From positions 1-38,478 of the forward strand of contig VBKF01000132.1 in assembly GCA_005888095.1 (NCBI GenBank): a DNA stretch of 38,478 nt, written 5' to 3'. Source of the stretch: Deltaproteobacteria bacterium (GTDB lineage: Bacteria; Desulfobacterota; Binatia; DP-6). The position numbers and the translations under genes are program-made. Of the stretch, positions 8,536 through 20,147 are shown piece after piece. Below the pieces are notes generated by a model. The model was not told the DNA's origin. It was given only the letters and a program-made list of their open reading frames with translations, and did no database searches. The first letter of the stretch is position 1. Each line of letters opens with the position of its first letter.

Positions 8536-8730
8536 TGTCCGTGCGCCGGAATGCGCGGCCTCCCGAGGCCCGCCGCGAGCGGCTCGGGCCGGCATTCGGC
8601 GAGTGCGGCATCGGCCAGGTGGTACCGCCGAGTGAATCGCCCGCTCGCGCGCCTACGAGGGCAACCCACCCGGGAACAGGAGGAACAGGGTGGCGGCGCA
8701 AGGAGCCGTCGAGGGCTTAACGCCCGGAAG

Positions 8731-9432
8731 TCAACGGGGCTTCGAGGACGAAGCGGAGTAGTTCACTATCGATCCGAACAGGAGGACGTTGTGGCCACCG
8801 GCGGCGGCCACCTCGAGCGCGCGCTTGGCGTGCGGCTGGCCCCGCACGTCGGCGAGATCGCCCGCGGCGAGTGGAGCAACAGCGAGGAGGGCCGCCGCAT
8901 CGACCGTCACAGGCTCCCTGCTGTTGCCACGCAGATGGGTCACCGCCTCGGCGAGTGTCTCGACGCCGAAGACGGGCGGACCGCCCGCGAGTGCCGCCTC
9001 GGCCGCGTTGGCAGCGGGCACGAGCATCGCGGCGAGGCCCGCGCGCCGGGCCGCCGCCGCGATCGGCAGCGCGCCCCGGACGTCATGCACGCGGCCATCG
9101 AGGCCGAGCTCGCCGAGGACGCACCAGGGGCCGAGATCGGGAAGCGGCGGCTTTGCTTCGGCGGCAAGAATGCCGAGCGCGATCGAGAGGTCGTAGTGGG
9201 GGCCCTCCTTGCGTACCCCTGCGGGCGCGAGGTTCACGGTGACGCGCCGCGTGGGGTACTCGAAGCCCGCGTTGCGCAACGCCGCACGGATGCGGTCCGT
9301 TGCCTCCCGCACCGCGCCGTCGGGCAGGCCGACGGTCGTCGTGTGCGGCAGACCCGTCGAGACGTCCACCTCGACGTCGACGACGAGCGCATCGATGCCG
9401 CGGAGAGCGCCGGAGCGGACGCGGGCGAGCAT
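8731..9432 (-). pseudogene. Truncated second copy of comM (N-terminal domain only)
   Basis: 233 residues, starting at the same MLARVRSGALRGIDA as comM and co-linear with it at a constant offset of 4860 bases without indels inside the coding part. It follows the intact protein to HNVLL, just before Walker A, then diverges into FGSIVNYSASS and stops. The ATPase domain is therefore entirely absent. By eye the copies agree at roughly 85-90% of bases, and similarity extends about 55 bp upstream of the ATG (to about 9486). It is an old or imported partial duplication, not a recent one. Whether the ChlI-like domain is still made is unknown. Confidence 0.85.
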
Positions 9433-9495
9433 GACAGTCCGCGTGCCGCGAGCGACGGGCTGCGGCAATCGCTGCGAGCGGAATACTGTCCTGCG

Positions 9496-10221
9496 CTACG
9501 GGTGCGCGCGCCAGAAGCGCTCGAGGGCCGCCGCCGCCTCGGCGGGGCGCTCGAGCGGCCACCAGTGGCCGCAGCCCTCGAGAAGGACGAGCTCGCCCCG
9601 GACGCGCGCCGCGAGCCGCTCGGCGAAGCGCGGCGCGACGTAGGGATCGTCCCGGCTCCACAGGATCAGCGCCGGTCGGGTGACACGCGCGACATCGTCC
9701 TCCCACTCGTGGCCGACGCGCACGGCGGAGCGATAGAGGCCGAGAATGCACTCCTTCATCCGCGCGTCGACGTGCGAGGCCACGGCACGCGCGTCCTCTG
9801 CCGGCACGCCACCAGCGACGAGGCCGTCGGCCAGGGCGTCCCCGCTCATCGCCGCCATGATCGCCTCGCCCACGCCCGGCGTCTGCCACTGCCGCGCAAG
9901 GTCGTGCCACACGTACTCGCGGTCGATGGGGCCGTCGCCGCAGGCCCAGGTGCGGATCAGGTCGGGCCGCAACGACACCACGCGCTGCACGAGGAGAGAG
10001 CCCCAGTCGTGGCCGACGAGATCGACGGGCTCGCCCGCGCGCTCGATCTCATCGATCAGCCAGTCGACGTAGGCTTCTTTCGTCGGCTGGAAGCCCGGAG
10101 GCGTGGCGGCGCCGAAGCCGGGGAGGCTCGGCGCCAGCACGTCGCGGCGCGACAGACGCGACCGCAGCTTGTCCCAGAGGCGGTGCGTGTCCGCGACGCC
10201 GTGGACGAGGAAGGCGGGCAT
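9496..10221 (-). CDS. Alpha/beta hydrolase, epoxide hydrolase/haloalkane dehalogenase type
   Basis: 241 residues. Oxyanion motif HGVADTHRLW near the N-terminus; nucleophile elbow VGHDWGS with Asp as nucleophile, which separates epoxide hydrolases and dehalogenases from serine esterases; acid region LILWSRDDPYV; catalytic His in GCGHWWPLERP. The ORF is open to 10275, but ATG 10219-10221 gives the usual start (MPAFLVHG), and a promoter-like element ends 8 nt before it with no Shine-Dalgarno sequence, suggesting a leaderless message. The neighbour upstream on the other strand is the receiver-like ORF and rtcB. The substrate is not predictable. Confidence 0.85.
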   Translation of the reverse strand: MPAFLVHGVADTHRLWDKLRSRLSRRDVLAPSLPGFGAATPPGFQPTKEAYVDWLIDEIERAGEPVDLVGHDWGSLLVQRVVSLRPDLIRTWACGDGPIDREYVWHDLARQWQTPGVGEAIMAAMSGDALADGLVAGGVPAEDARAVASHVDARMKECILGLYRSAVRVGHEWEDDVARVTRPALILWSRDDPYVAPRFAERLAARVRGELVLLEGCGHWWPLERPAEAAAALERFWRAHP

Positions 10222-10229
10222 CCGGGGAG

Positions 10230-10258
10230 GGCCTATCCCGCTCGTGTCGGCGTGACAA
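10230..10258 (-). promoter_or_regulatory. Candidate leaderless promoter of the hydrolase
   Basis: On the minus strand: TTGTCA (10253-10258), 17-bp spacer, TAGGCC (10230-10235), then 8 nt to the ATG at 10221. No Shine-Dalgarno sequence is seen. Confidence 0.5.
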
Positions 10259-10379
10259 CCCGTCGCCCGCGGCACGGCGTTCTGGTCCCCTGCTTGTCGG
10301 GACGGACGACGAGGGTGTAGCTGACGGAGGACGCTCGCATCATGACCACAGGTGCGCGCCGGGGCGACACGGTCTGAGC

Positions 10380-10745
10380 CTCCCTCCGGTAATCCTCCTC
10401 GTCCTGCACGACCAGTGGCCCCGCTCGCTTCTGCGCGCGGAGCTGATCGAGCGAGGGTACGACGCCGTCGGCGCCCCCGATCTCCGCACCGCCTTCCGCC
10501 TTCCGTCGCTCGGGGAGCCGCGGGGGCCCGTGCGCCTCGTCGTGCTCGACGAGGCGGCCGTCGCCGCCGAGGAGCGCCGGGTCCTCGATCTCGTGCTGGA
10601 CGAGCACGGCCGGCCGCCCGTCGTGCTCCTCGCTCGTCCGCTGCACGAGCCGCGCGTCGGGCCGTGGGAACGCGTCGTGCGGCGACCGTTCGCGCTCGGC
10701 GACCTGGTGGCGATCGTGGAGGAGATGGTCCCGCTGCCTGCTTGA
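10380..10745 (+). CDS. Receiver-like protein of unclear start
   Basis: Frame 3 reads PPVILLVLHDQWPRSLLRA, ELIERGYDAVGAPDL, VRLVVLDEAAV, RPPVVLLARPL and RRPFALGDLVAIVEEM, the alternating strand/helix pattern of a response-regulator receiver or pseudo-receiver. The acidic pocket and phospho-Asp are not convincingly present (VVLDEAA is the nearest). The region is coding in style from about 10380, but no ATG, GTG or TTG lies there in frame; the first usable start is GTG 10530, which would remove half the fold. An ATG at 10342 is in another frame and ends at 10377. Either a non-standard start or a 5' frameshift is likely. The stop (10743-10745) overlaps the -35 box of rtcB. Confidence 0.45.
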   Translation, partial: LPPVILLVLHDQWPRSLLRAELIERGYDAVGAPDLRTAFRLPSLGEPRGPVRLVVLDEAAVAAEERRVLDLVLDEHGRPPVVLLARPLHEPRVGPWERVVRRPFALGDLVAIVEEMVPLPA

Positions 10746-10769
10746 CAACCAGGCCGCTGGCGATACGAG
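10742..10769 (+). promoter_or_regulatory. Candidate leaderless promoter of rtcB
   Basis: TTGACA at 10742-10747, 16-bp spacer, TACGAG at 10764-10769, then only 6 nt to the rtcB ATG. There is no Shine-Dalgarno sequence before the gene. Confidence 0.5.
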
Positions 10770-10775
10770 TCCCCC

Positions 10776-12233
10776 ATGGCTGCGCCAGCAGGCATCCGAC
10801 GCGTCGACGAAGCCGTGTGGGAGCTGCCGCCGACCTTCCGCCCCGGCATGCGGGTGCCGGTGCGGCTGTTCGCCACCGAGGGCCTGCTCGGCGAGATGGA
10901 CGAGCAGGTGTTCGGGCAGGCGGCCAACGTCGCGACCCTGCCCGGCATCGTGGGCTACAGCTTCGCGATGCCGGACGCGCACTGGGGCTACGGCTTCCCG
11001 ATCGGCGGGGTGGCGGCGATGGACGTGGAGACGGGCGTCATCTCGCCCGGCGGGATCGGCTTCGACATCAACTGCGGCATGCGGCTCGCGCTGACCGATC
11101 TGACCGAGGAGGAGGTGCGTCCGCGCATCCGCGAGCTGGTCGACGCGCTGTTCGAGCGCGTGCCCGCCGGCGTCGGTACCAAGGGCTTCGTCAAGCTCGG
11201 CGAGTCGGACTTCGCCGACGTGCTCGAGCAGGGCGCCGGCTGGTGCCGCGGCCACGGCTTCGCCACCGAGGAGGACCTCGACCGGACCGAGGAGCGCGGC
11301 TGCCTGGCGGGCGCCGACGCCGCGAAGGTGAGCGCGCGTGCCCTCGAGCGCGGGCGGAATCAGCTCGGCACGCTCGGCTCGGGGAACCACTACCTCGAGA
11401 TCCAGGTCGCGCGCCCCGAGGGCATCGCCGACCCGGCGCTGGCCGCTAGCTTCGGCATCACGCGCCCGAACCAGGTGGTCGTCATGTTCCACTGCGGCAG
11501 CCGCGGCTTCGGCCACCAGGTGGCGACCGACTACCTGGAGGTCTTCCTGCACGCCATGAAGACGCAGTACCGTCTCGAGATCATCGACCGCGAGCTGGCC
11601 TGCGCGCCGTTCCGGTCGCGCGAGGGGCAGAACTACTTCGCCGCCATGAAGTGCGCCATCAACGTGTCGTTCGCGAACCGCCAGGTGATCCTCCACCGGG
11701 TGCGCGAGGTGTTCGAGTCCGTCTTCCACCGGAGCCCCGCCGACCTCGGCATGGACATGGTCTACGACGTCGCGCACAACACCGCGAAGCTCGAGACACA
11801 TCGGGTGGACGGCGAGCGCCGCGAGCTCCTCGTGCACCGCAAAGGCGCCACGCGCGCCTTCGCCCCGGGCATGCCGGACCTGCCGCCCGCCTACGCCGAG
11901 ACCGGCCAGCCGGTGATCATCGGCGGGAGCATGGAGACCGGCTCCTACCTCCTCGCCGGCGTGCTCAGCGGCGCCGCCTCGTTCTACAGCACCGCGCACG
12001 GGAGCGGCCGGACGATGAGCCGGACCAAGGCGCGCAAGCAGTTTCCCGGCCGCGACCTCGAGCGGCGGCTCCTCGCGCACGGCATCTACGTGCGCTCGGC
12101 GTCGTATGCCGGGCTCGCCGAGGAGGCCGGGCCCGCCTACAAGGACATCGACGCGGTCGTGGAAGCGACGGACCGGGCCGGCCTCAGCCGCCGCGTCGTC
12201 CGCTTCACACCCATCGGCAACGTGAAGGGCTGA
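10776..12233 (+). CDS. rtcB: RtcB, tRNA-splicing/RNA-repair ligase
   Basis: 485 residues, full length. RtcB joins RNA 2',3'-cyclic phosphate (or 3'-phosphate) ends to 5'-OH ends using GTP and Mn2+. Metal-binding signatures are all present: DAHWGYGFPIGG, GGIGFDINCGMRL (Asp and Cys ligands), GTLGSGNHYLE, HCGSRGFGHQV and YDVAHNTAKLE. The His that is guanylylated lies in AHGSGRTMSR (His408). It is followed after 7 bp by archease, the cofactor that lets RtcB turn over many times, so the two form an operon. In bacteria RtcB repairs stress-cleaved tRNA or rRNA; the exact role here is not shown. Confidence 0.97.
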   Translation: MAAPAGIRRVDEAVWELPPTFRPGMRVPVRLFATEGLLGEMDEQVFGQAANVATLPGIVGYSFAMPDAHWGYGFPIGGVAAMDVETGVISPGGIGFDINCGMRLALTDLTEEEVRPRIRELVDALFERVPAGVGTKGFVKLGESDFADVLEQGAGWCRGHGFATEEDLDRTEERGCLAGADAAKVSARALERGRNQLGTLGSGNHYLEIQVARPEGIADPALAASFGITRPNQVVVMFHCGSRGFGHQVATDYLEVFLHAMKTQYRLEIIDRELACAPFRSREGQNYFAAMKCAINVSFANRQVILHRVREVFESVFHRSPADLGMDMVYDVAHNTAKLETHRVDGERRELLVHRKGATRAFAPGMPDLPPAYAETGQPVIIGGSMETGSYLLAGVLSGAASFYSTAHGSGRTMSRTKARKQFPGRDLERRLLAHGIYVRSASYAGLAEEAGPAYKDIDAVVEATDRAGLSRRVVRFTPIGNVKG

Positions 12234-12240
12234 CGTCCTC

Positions 12241-12666
12241 GTGCCCTACGAGTTCCTCGACGACGGCGTCACGAGCGACGTCACGTTCCATGCCTGGGGC
12301 CGCAGCCTCGAGGAGCTCTTCGCCGCCGCCGCCGATGTGACGCTCAACGTCATGGTCCGTTCGCTCGACTCGGTGCGGCCGCTGGAGATGCGGAGCGTGT
12401 CGGTCGAGGCGGACGCGCTCGACCTGCTCCTCATGCGCTTCCTCAACGAGCTCGTCTACCGCAAGGACGTGGAGGAGCTCCTGCTGCGGGCGACGGAGGT
12501 GGACGTCGACCCCGGGCGGAATCGCGTGCAGGCCGTGCTCACCGGCGAGCGGATCGACCCGAAACGGCATGACCTAGTGGCGGACGTGAAGGCCGTCACC
12601 CTGCACGACCTGCGCGTCGAGCGCACCGAGACGGGCTGGGACGCGCACGTGACGCTCGACGTCTAG
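12241..12666 (+). CDS. Archease family protein
   Basis: 141 residues from GTG. It carries the archease pattern: an N-terminal strand region with FLDDGVTSDVTFHAWG (conserved Asp), a middle helix LLLMRFLNELVYRKD, GERIDPKRHDLVADVKAVTLHDLRV split as in the family, and a C-terminus ending in Asp (VTLDV), which contributes to metal binding. Archease stimulates RtcB by accelerating its guanylylation and broadening nucleotide use (established for archaeal and human systems). It lies 7 bp after rtcB on the same strand. The assignment is supported both by sequence and by context. Confidence 0.93.
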   Translation: MPYEFLDDGVTSDVTFHAWGRSLEELFAAAADVTLNVMVRSLDSVRPLEMRSVSVEADALDLLLMRFLNELVYRKDVEELLLRATEVDVDPGRNRVQAVLTGERIDPKRHDLVADVKAVTLHDLRVERTETGWDAHVTLDV

Positions 12667-12821
12667 CGATGGCCATCGGCCGAACCTGGTGCCCCTCTTG
12701 GAGTGAGCAGCGCGTTCTGAGCCGGCTGGCAGCCCAGGATCTGATACCTGGCCAGCCCGACGGAACCCGCGACGCGCTGCTACGCCGGCAGGAAATCCTC
12801 ATCGAGCGTCTGCGAAGGTGC
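12667..12821. other. Spacer after archease, no supported gene
   Basis: A 60-residue ORF (12669-12851, plus) begins 2 bp after archease but has no recognisable domain or convincing ribosome-binding site. Together with 13083-13454 this is probably decayed sequence around a transposase remnant. An open stretch near 13290-13430 (plus) is basic and unassigned. Confidence 0.35.
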
Positions 12822-13090
12822 TCACCGAACCGGGGATGCCAGCGGTACTGAACCTGGCGGAACGTGCAACCGCCGGGTGTGGGTTCTCGGGCATTCTGTG
12901 TACGGGTTGATGAGTCCGTGCCGCCGCCAGCCTACCGTTGCCAGCCAAGTGCGCGCCTTCGCCACGGGCGCGCGCTCGATTGTCCCCGCCGCTGCCGCGT
13001 CGTGCCACCCGTCGAACCAGCGCGCCGAGGAGCAGGGATCGAGCCCGTGAAGCCCGCGGGCGTGCTTCGCCACGTTCTGCAAGAGGCCCC
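12822..13090 (-). pseudogene. REP-associated tyrosine transposase, C-terminal remnant
   Basis: The minus strand reads LLQNVAKHARGLHG, LDPCSSARWFDGW and KARTWLATVGWRRHGL, a tail I recognise from Y1/REP-associated tyrosine transposases (RAYT) of high-GC bacteria. The catalytic HuH and Tyr domain is absent: the frame carries nothing similar upstream of about 13090. It is too short to be functional. Family recognition is from memory of the motif, so moderate confidence. Confidence 0.5.
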
Positions 13091-13454
13091 ACGTGCGTCA
13101 GGTCGGAGGGCAAGGCTCCGGCCTGGGCGAACGCAGCGCACGTGATGCCGTGAGCCGGCGCGACTGTGCTCGGCGGGTGGCGCTCTGCGAAAACTCAGGT
13201 GACCGAGCGGCGAGCGCTCCGGCGCCGATGACAGCCCAGGTAAGGCCGGACGCGCAGGAGAAGTACGTCCCCAGCCCGCCAGCGTTCAGCTGAAGTCCCC
13301 GGTCTACCTGACGATCGTCAAAGGCGTGAAGCAGAAGGGGATGAAGAACGATCTGGGCGGGAGGCGGCGCAACCTGCTGGGCCGGGGCCGCCTCCCTCAC
13401 CCGTCGAAACGCCGTCCCCGGTCAGACTGATCCACTACTCGGCAGCCCCGGCTC

Positions 13455-13913
13455 CTACGCCGCCAGGAAGTCCTGGTCCAGTATCTGCTCGAGGGTGAAC
13501 GGACACCGGGACGGGAACTTGTCCGCGCGCAGGCCCGTCTCGACGGCTGTGCGCGTCACTGCCCGCGCGTAGTTCCGCGGAAGATCGTGCAGAAGCCTTG
13601 GCCGCAGGCTCGGACTATCGCGGAGGAGGTCGTCGATCTCGGACCGCTGCGTGACGAGCGTGGTATGCCACGAACGGGTCCGCTTCTTTGGCTGGAGCTT
13701 CCACTTGAGTAGGTGCACGAGTACGACCCGCAGCCTACGATTGACCTCCCTCAAGTCCCGCCTGCCCATGTCCTCGATCTCCTGGGCCGCGTGCTCGACG
13801 TCGACCTCGTCGAAGCGACGCGCTCGGAGGAGCGCCGCCGTACGCTGGGTCCAGGCGAAGAAGTCGGCGTCGGACGCTGCGGCGCTGTCAGTCGCTGCGG
13901 GGCGGGACTTCAC
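13455..13913 (-). CDS. DUF29 family protein
   Basis: 152 residues from GTG 13911-13913. Typical DUF29 layout: DADFFAWTQRTAALLRARRFDEVD, then AAQEIEDMGRRDLREVN, LLVHLLKWKLQP-type helix (VVLVHLLKWKLQPKKR), SPSLRPRLL, and CPFTLEQILDQDFL at the C-terminus. An open frame continues to 14009, but that part is not family-like and would overlap the next gene; a TTGCCC/17/TACAGT promoter ending 6 nt before the GTG supports the shorter start. DUF29 proteins are all-helical with unknown function and are common in cyanobacteria and proteobacteria. It is divergent from the DUF4345 gene. Confidence 0.88.
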   Translation of the reverse strand: MKSRPAATDSAAASDADFFAWTQRTAALLRARRFDEVDVEHAAQEIEDMGRRDLREVNRRLRVVLVHLLKWKLQPKKRTRSWHTTLVTQRSEIDDLLRDSPSLRPRLLHDLPRNYARAVTRTAVETGLRADKFPSRCPFTLEQILDQDFLAA

Positions 13914-13919
13914 ACAGTC

Positions 13920-13948
13920 ACTGTACGAGGGCCGCACGGGCGGGGCAA
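13920..13948 (-). promoter_or_regulatory. Candidate leaderless promoter of the DUF29 gene
   Basis: Minus strand: TTGCCC (13943-13948), 17-bp spacer, TACAGT (13920-13925), 6 nt, then GTG at 13913. The arrangement also decides the start choice. Confidence 0.5.
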
Positions 13949-13999
13949 CCACGACGGGCCGTTGACCGCCGGCCGCCTGATTGCATACGGGGAGGCACC

Positions 14000-14431
14000 A
14001 TGACCCCACGGACCACCGCGATCGTCGTCGCCTTCGTGATCGTCCTGCTCGGCGTGGCCGGCCTCATCTATCCCGAACGCGTGCTCGGCCTGCTCGGCTT
14101 CGCCGTGCAGAACCCCGCGCACGCCGCCGCCGCGATGGGCGAGGTGCGCGCCACCTACGGCGGCCTCTTCCTCGTCATGGGCCTCGCAGCGCTCCTCGGG
14201 GCGCTCGACCCGGTGGCGCGTCGCGGGCCGCTCCGCCTGATCGGTCTCCTCTGGCTGGGCGCCTGCGCGGGCCGGTTGCTCGGCGTCTACCTCGACGGCA
14301 ATCCGGGGCTGCCGGGCTGGGGCGCCGTGGGCTTCGAGCTGCTCGTCGGCGCGGCGCTGGTGGTCGCCGCCGGGCGCGCCCCCGTCGTGCTCCACGAAGC
14401 CCCGGTCGCGGCAGCGGCGCCTCCCGCGTAG
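14000..14431 (+). CDS. DUF4345-like integral membrane protein
   Basis: 143 residues with four predicted membrane spans: TAIVVAFVIVLLGVAGLIYP, a second around GGLFLVMGLAALLGAL, a third around LRLIGLLWLGACAGRLLGV, and a fourth around VGFELLVGAALVVAAG. The ATYGG...RLLG pattern and the Pro-Glu after the first span fit DUF4345, small inner-membrane proteins without a known role. ATG is preceded by GGGGAGG at a normal distance. The C-terminal dozen residues are Ala/Pro-rich. It is followed by the SRPBCC gene after 54 bp with a separate promoter-like element. Confidence 0.75.
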   Translation: MTPRTTAIVVAFVIVLLGVAGLIYPERVLGLLGFAVQNPAHAAAAMGEVRATYGGLFLVMGLAALLGALDPVARRGPLRLIGLLWLGACAGRLLGVYLDGNPGLPGWGAVGFELLVGAALVVAAGRAPVVLHEAPVAAAAPPA

Positions 14432-14447
14432 CGCGTCCGGGGAGGCC

Positions 14448-14477
14448 TTGTCCCGCGCGCAGGGGTTCGGCTAAGAG
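14448..14477 (+). promoter_or_regulatory. Candidate leaderless promoter of the SRPBCC gene
   Basis: TTGTCC (14448-14453), 18-bp spacer, TAAGAG (14472-14477), 8 nt to the ATG at 14486; no Shine-Dalgarno sequence. Confidence 0.45.
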
Positions 14478-14485
14478 CCCTTGGC

Positions 14486-15106
14486 ATGAAGGCAATCCTC
14501 GGTATTGTCGCGGCCATCATCCTCGTCGTCGTCGCCTACTTCGCCTGGACGACCTATCAGATCCGGCAGGCGGCCGTCGGGCCGGCCAAGGAGATCGTCT
14601 CGGAGAGCATGTCGAAGTCGGGCGACATCTGGCACGTGAGCTTCGTCTCCAAGTTCGACGCGCCGGTCGACAGGGTCTACGAGGTCTTCAGCCACCCCGA
14701 GCGCTCCCACGAGCTCGCCCCCGACAACGTGCTCAAGTCGGAGGTCGTGTCGGAGCAGGACAATACCAAGGTCATCGACCTGGTCGGGAAGCTCGACATC
14801 CTGCCGCCGGGCTTCAAGGTGCAGAGCATCCGCACCGAGTACACGCTCTACCCCGCGGACCATCGCATCACGTCGAAGACGGTCGACTTCAAGCTCGCCG
14901 ACATCAATTCCGAGTACAAGTTCGAGCCGACGCCCGACGGCAAGGGCACGCTCCTGCGCTTCAACCAGACGAGCAAGGACAAGGGCGGCATCCCGGTCGA
15001 GTCGGTGCAGAAGGGTGCGCTGCGCGAGACCTACGTGACCCAGATCCGCGCGGTGAACCGGGCCCTCGGGCTGACGCCCGGCGAGCAGAAGCGCGCCGCG
15101 GGCTGA
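14486..15106 (+). CDS. Membrane-anchored SRPBCC (START-like) family protein
   Basis: 206 residues. One N-terminal membrane span (residues about 4-22, ILGIVAAIILVVVAYFAW) is followed by a START/SRPBCC domain with the expected first strand FVSKFDAPVDRVYEVFSHPE and the long C-terminal helix ESVQKGALRETYVTQIRAVN. Such domains bind hydrophobic ligands in a deep pocket; anchored forms probably face the periplasm (topology inferred from the short basic N-terminus). The ligand is unknown. It precedes engB by 11 bp, so they may be co-transcribed although functionally unrelated. Confidence 0.8.
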   Translation: MKAILGIVAAIILVVVAYFAWTTYQIRQAAVGPAKEIVSESMSKSGDIWHVSFVSKFDAPVDRVYEVFSHPERSHELAPDNVLKSEVVSEQDNTKVIDLVGKLDILPPGFKVQSIRTEYTLYPADHRITSKTVDFKLADINSEYKFEPTPDGKGTLLRFNQTSKDKGGIPVESVQKGALRETYVTQIRAVNRALGLTPGEQKRAAG

Positions 15107-15117
15107 GCGTTCCGCGC

Positions 15118-15723
15118 GTGCGGGTCACCGAGGCCCGCTTCCTCGGCGCGGCCGCGCAGCCCGGCGCCGAGCCGGTGGCCGGACTGCCCGAGGTGGCGAT
15201 CGCCGGGCGGTCCAACGTCGGCAAGTCCTCGTTGCTGAACCGACTCGTCGGGCGGCGCGGGCTCGCGCGGACGAGTGCGACGCCCGGGCGGACCCGGCAG
15301 CTCAACTTCTTCGTGGTGAACGAGCGCTTCGTGCTGGCCGACCTCCCCGGCTACGGCTTTGCCGTCGGTCCCGAGCGCGAGCGCGTCGCCTGGGGCCCGC
15401 TCGTCGAGGGCTACCTGCGCCGGCGGCCGACGCTGCGCGGCGTCGTGCTGATCGTCGACGTGCGGCGCGGTCTCGAGGCGGAGGAGGAGCAGGTCCTCGC
15501 CTTCGTCGCCGCCGTGGCGCTGCCGGCCGCCGTGGTCGCGACCAAGCTCGACAAGCTCGCCCGCAGCGCGGCACGCGCCGCCCTCGAGCGCATCGCCGCC
15601 CAGATGACGGGCGGTGTCCCGGTCGTCGGCTTCTCGGCGCGCAGCGGCGAGGGGCGGGACGCGCTCTGGCGCATTATCGGGGATTGGATCGCTCGCCCGC
15701 CGCGGCGGCCAGCCGGGATCTGA
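15118..15723 (+). CDS. engB: EngB/YsxC ribosome-biogenesis GTPase
   Basis: 201 residues from GTG 15118. G1 GRSNVGKSS, G2 Thr in ATPGRTRQ, G3 DLPGYG, G4 TKLDK and G5 FSAR are all present in order, with the family's NFF strand (LNFFVVNERF). EngB is an essential GTPase for assembly of the large ribosomal subunit. A longer open frame exists upstream but overlaps the SRPBCC gene and has no coding character; the GTG gives the usual MRVTEARFLG-type start. No strong Shine-Dalgarno sequence is visible, consistent with read-through from the gene 11 bp upstream. Confidence 0.95.
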   Translation: MRVTEARFLGAAAQPGAEPVAGLPEVAIAGRSNVGKSSLLNRLVGRRGLARTSATPGRTRQLNFFVVNERFVLADLPGYGFAVGPERERVAWGPLVEGYLRRRPTLRGVVLIVDVRRGLEAEEEQVLAFVAAVALPAAVVATKLDKLARSAARAALERIAAQMTGGVPVVGFSARSGEGRDALWRIIGDWIARPPRRPAGI

Positions 15724-15727
15724 TCGC

Positions 15728-15756
15728 TTGTCGCACCCCGTTCTTTCATCCATAAC
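15728..15756 (+). promoter_or_regulatory. Candidate murI promoter
   Basis: TTGTCG (15728-15733), 17-bp spacer, CATAAC (15751-15756; 4 of 6 to consensus). Predicted start about 12 nt before the ATG, leaving room for the AGGGGAG ribosome-binding site. Confidence 0.5.
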
Positions 15757-15774
15757 GCCCGCCCAGGGGAGCGC

Positions 15775-16578
15775 ATGGCGGCGGGTGACGCGATCGGCAT
15801 CTTCGACTCCGGCGTGGGGGGCCTCACCGTGCTGCATGCGCTGGCCGAGGCGCTGCCCGCCGAGCGGCTCGTCTACCTCGGCGACGCCGGGCGCCACCCC
15901 TACGGGACGAAGTCGGGCGAGACCGTCGCGCGCTACAGCCTCGAGAACGCGGAGTTCCTGCTGGAGAAGGGCATCAAGCTGCTGGTCGTCGCCTGCAACA
16001 CGGCCTCGGCCGTCGCCCTCGACGCGCTTCGCGCACGCTGCCGGGTGCCCGTCGTCGGGGTCATCGAGCCCGGGGCGCGCGCCGCCGCGGCGCGCACCCG
16101 CAACCAGCGGGTGGGCGTCATCGGCACCGAGGCGACGATCGCCTCCGGCGCCTACACGCGCGCGCTGCGGGCGCTCCGCCCGGGGCTCGAGATCTACACG
16201 CGTCCCTGCCCGCTGCTCGTGCCGCTGGCCGAGGAGGGCTGGGTGGAAGGTCCGATCGCGCGCGGCGTCGTGGACACCTATCTCGCTACGCTGCGCCACA
16301 GCGGCATCGACACCCTCGTACTCGGCTGCACCCACTACCCACTGCTGAAGCCGATCATCGCCGAGGTGATGGGCGACGGCGTGGCGCTCGTCGATTCCGC
16401 CGAGGAGACGGCCCGCGCGGTCGCCGCCGAGCTCGCGGCGCACGGCTTGGCCCGGCGGGACGGGACCGGCTCGTCGAGCTTCTTCGTCACCGATGTCCCG
16501 GATCGCTTCATCCGGATCGGGCGCCGCTTCCTCGGCACCCGGATCGAGTCGGCCGTCCGCATCGAGCGTTTAGCTTGA
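15775..16578 (+). CDS. murI: Glutamate racemase
   Basis: 267 residues, normal length. It converts L- to D-glutamate for peptidoglycan. The catalytic Cys pair is present: Cys74 in ACNTAS and Cys185 in GCTHYP; the N-terminal [12 protein letters not shown] (Asp11, Ser12) and [11 protein letters not shown] complete the active site. The last is normally YxGDtarxPYG, so Ala/Gly replaces the usual Thr-Ala. ATG is preceded by AGGGGAG. It is followed 37 bp later by secA, and its stop codon lies inside the secA -35-like TTGACG. Confidence 0.96.
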   Translation: MAAGDAIGIFDSGVGGLTVLHALAEALPAERLVYLGDAGRHPYGTKSGETVARYSLENAEFLLEKGIKLLVVACNTASAVALDALRARCRVPVVGVIEPGARAAAARTRNQRVGVIGTEATIASGAYTRALRALRPGLEIYTRPCPLLVPLAEEGWVEGPIARGVVDTYLATLRHSGIDTLVLGCTHYPLLKPIIAEVMGDGVALVDSAEETARAVAAELAAHGLARRDGTGSSSFFVTDVPDRFIRIGRRFLGTRIESAVRIERLA

Positions 16579-16603
16579 CGTCCCCGAGCGCCGTGACGAG
16601 AAT
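16575..16603 (+). promoter_or_regulatory. Candidate secA promoter
   Basis: TTGACG (16575-16580), 17-bp spacer, GAGAAT (16598-16603), 12 nt to the secA ATG, which has no Shine-Dalgarno sequence. The -10 box is weak, so this is tentative. Confidence 0.35.
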
Positions 16604-16615
16604 GACTCGTCCCTG

Positions 16616-20137
<3,522 letters not shown>

Positions 20138-20147
20138 CCCACGCCGG

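Noticed and set aside
8551-10320. 589-residue plus-strand ORF
   Set aside because: Mirror of the truncated comM and the hydrolase; no recognisable content.
10233-12080. 615-residue minus-strand ORF opposite rtcB
   Set aside because: Shadow of rtcB; His/Glu/Val-rich repeats of codon-complement type.
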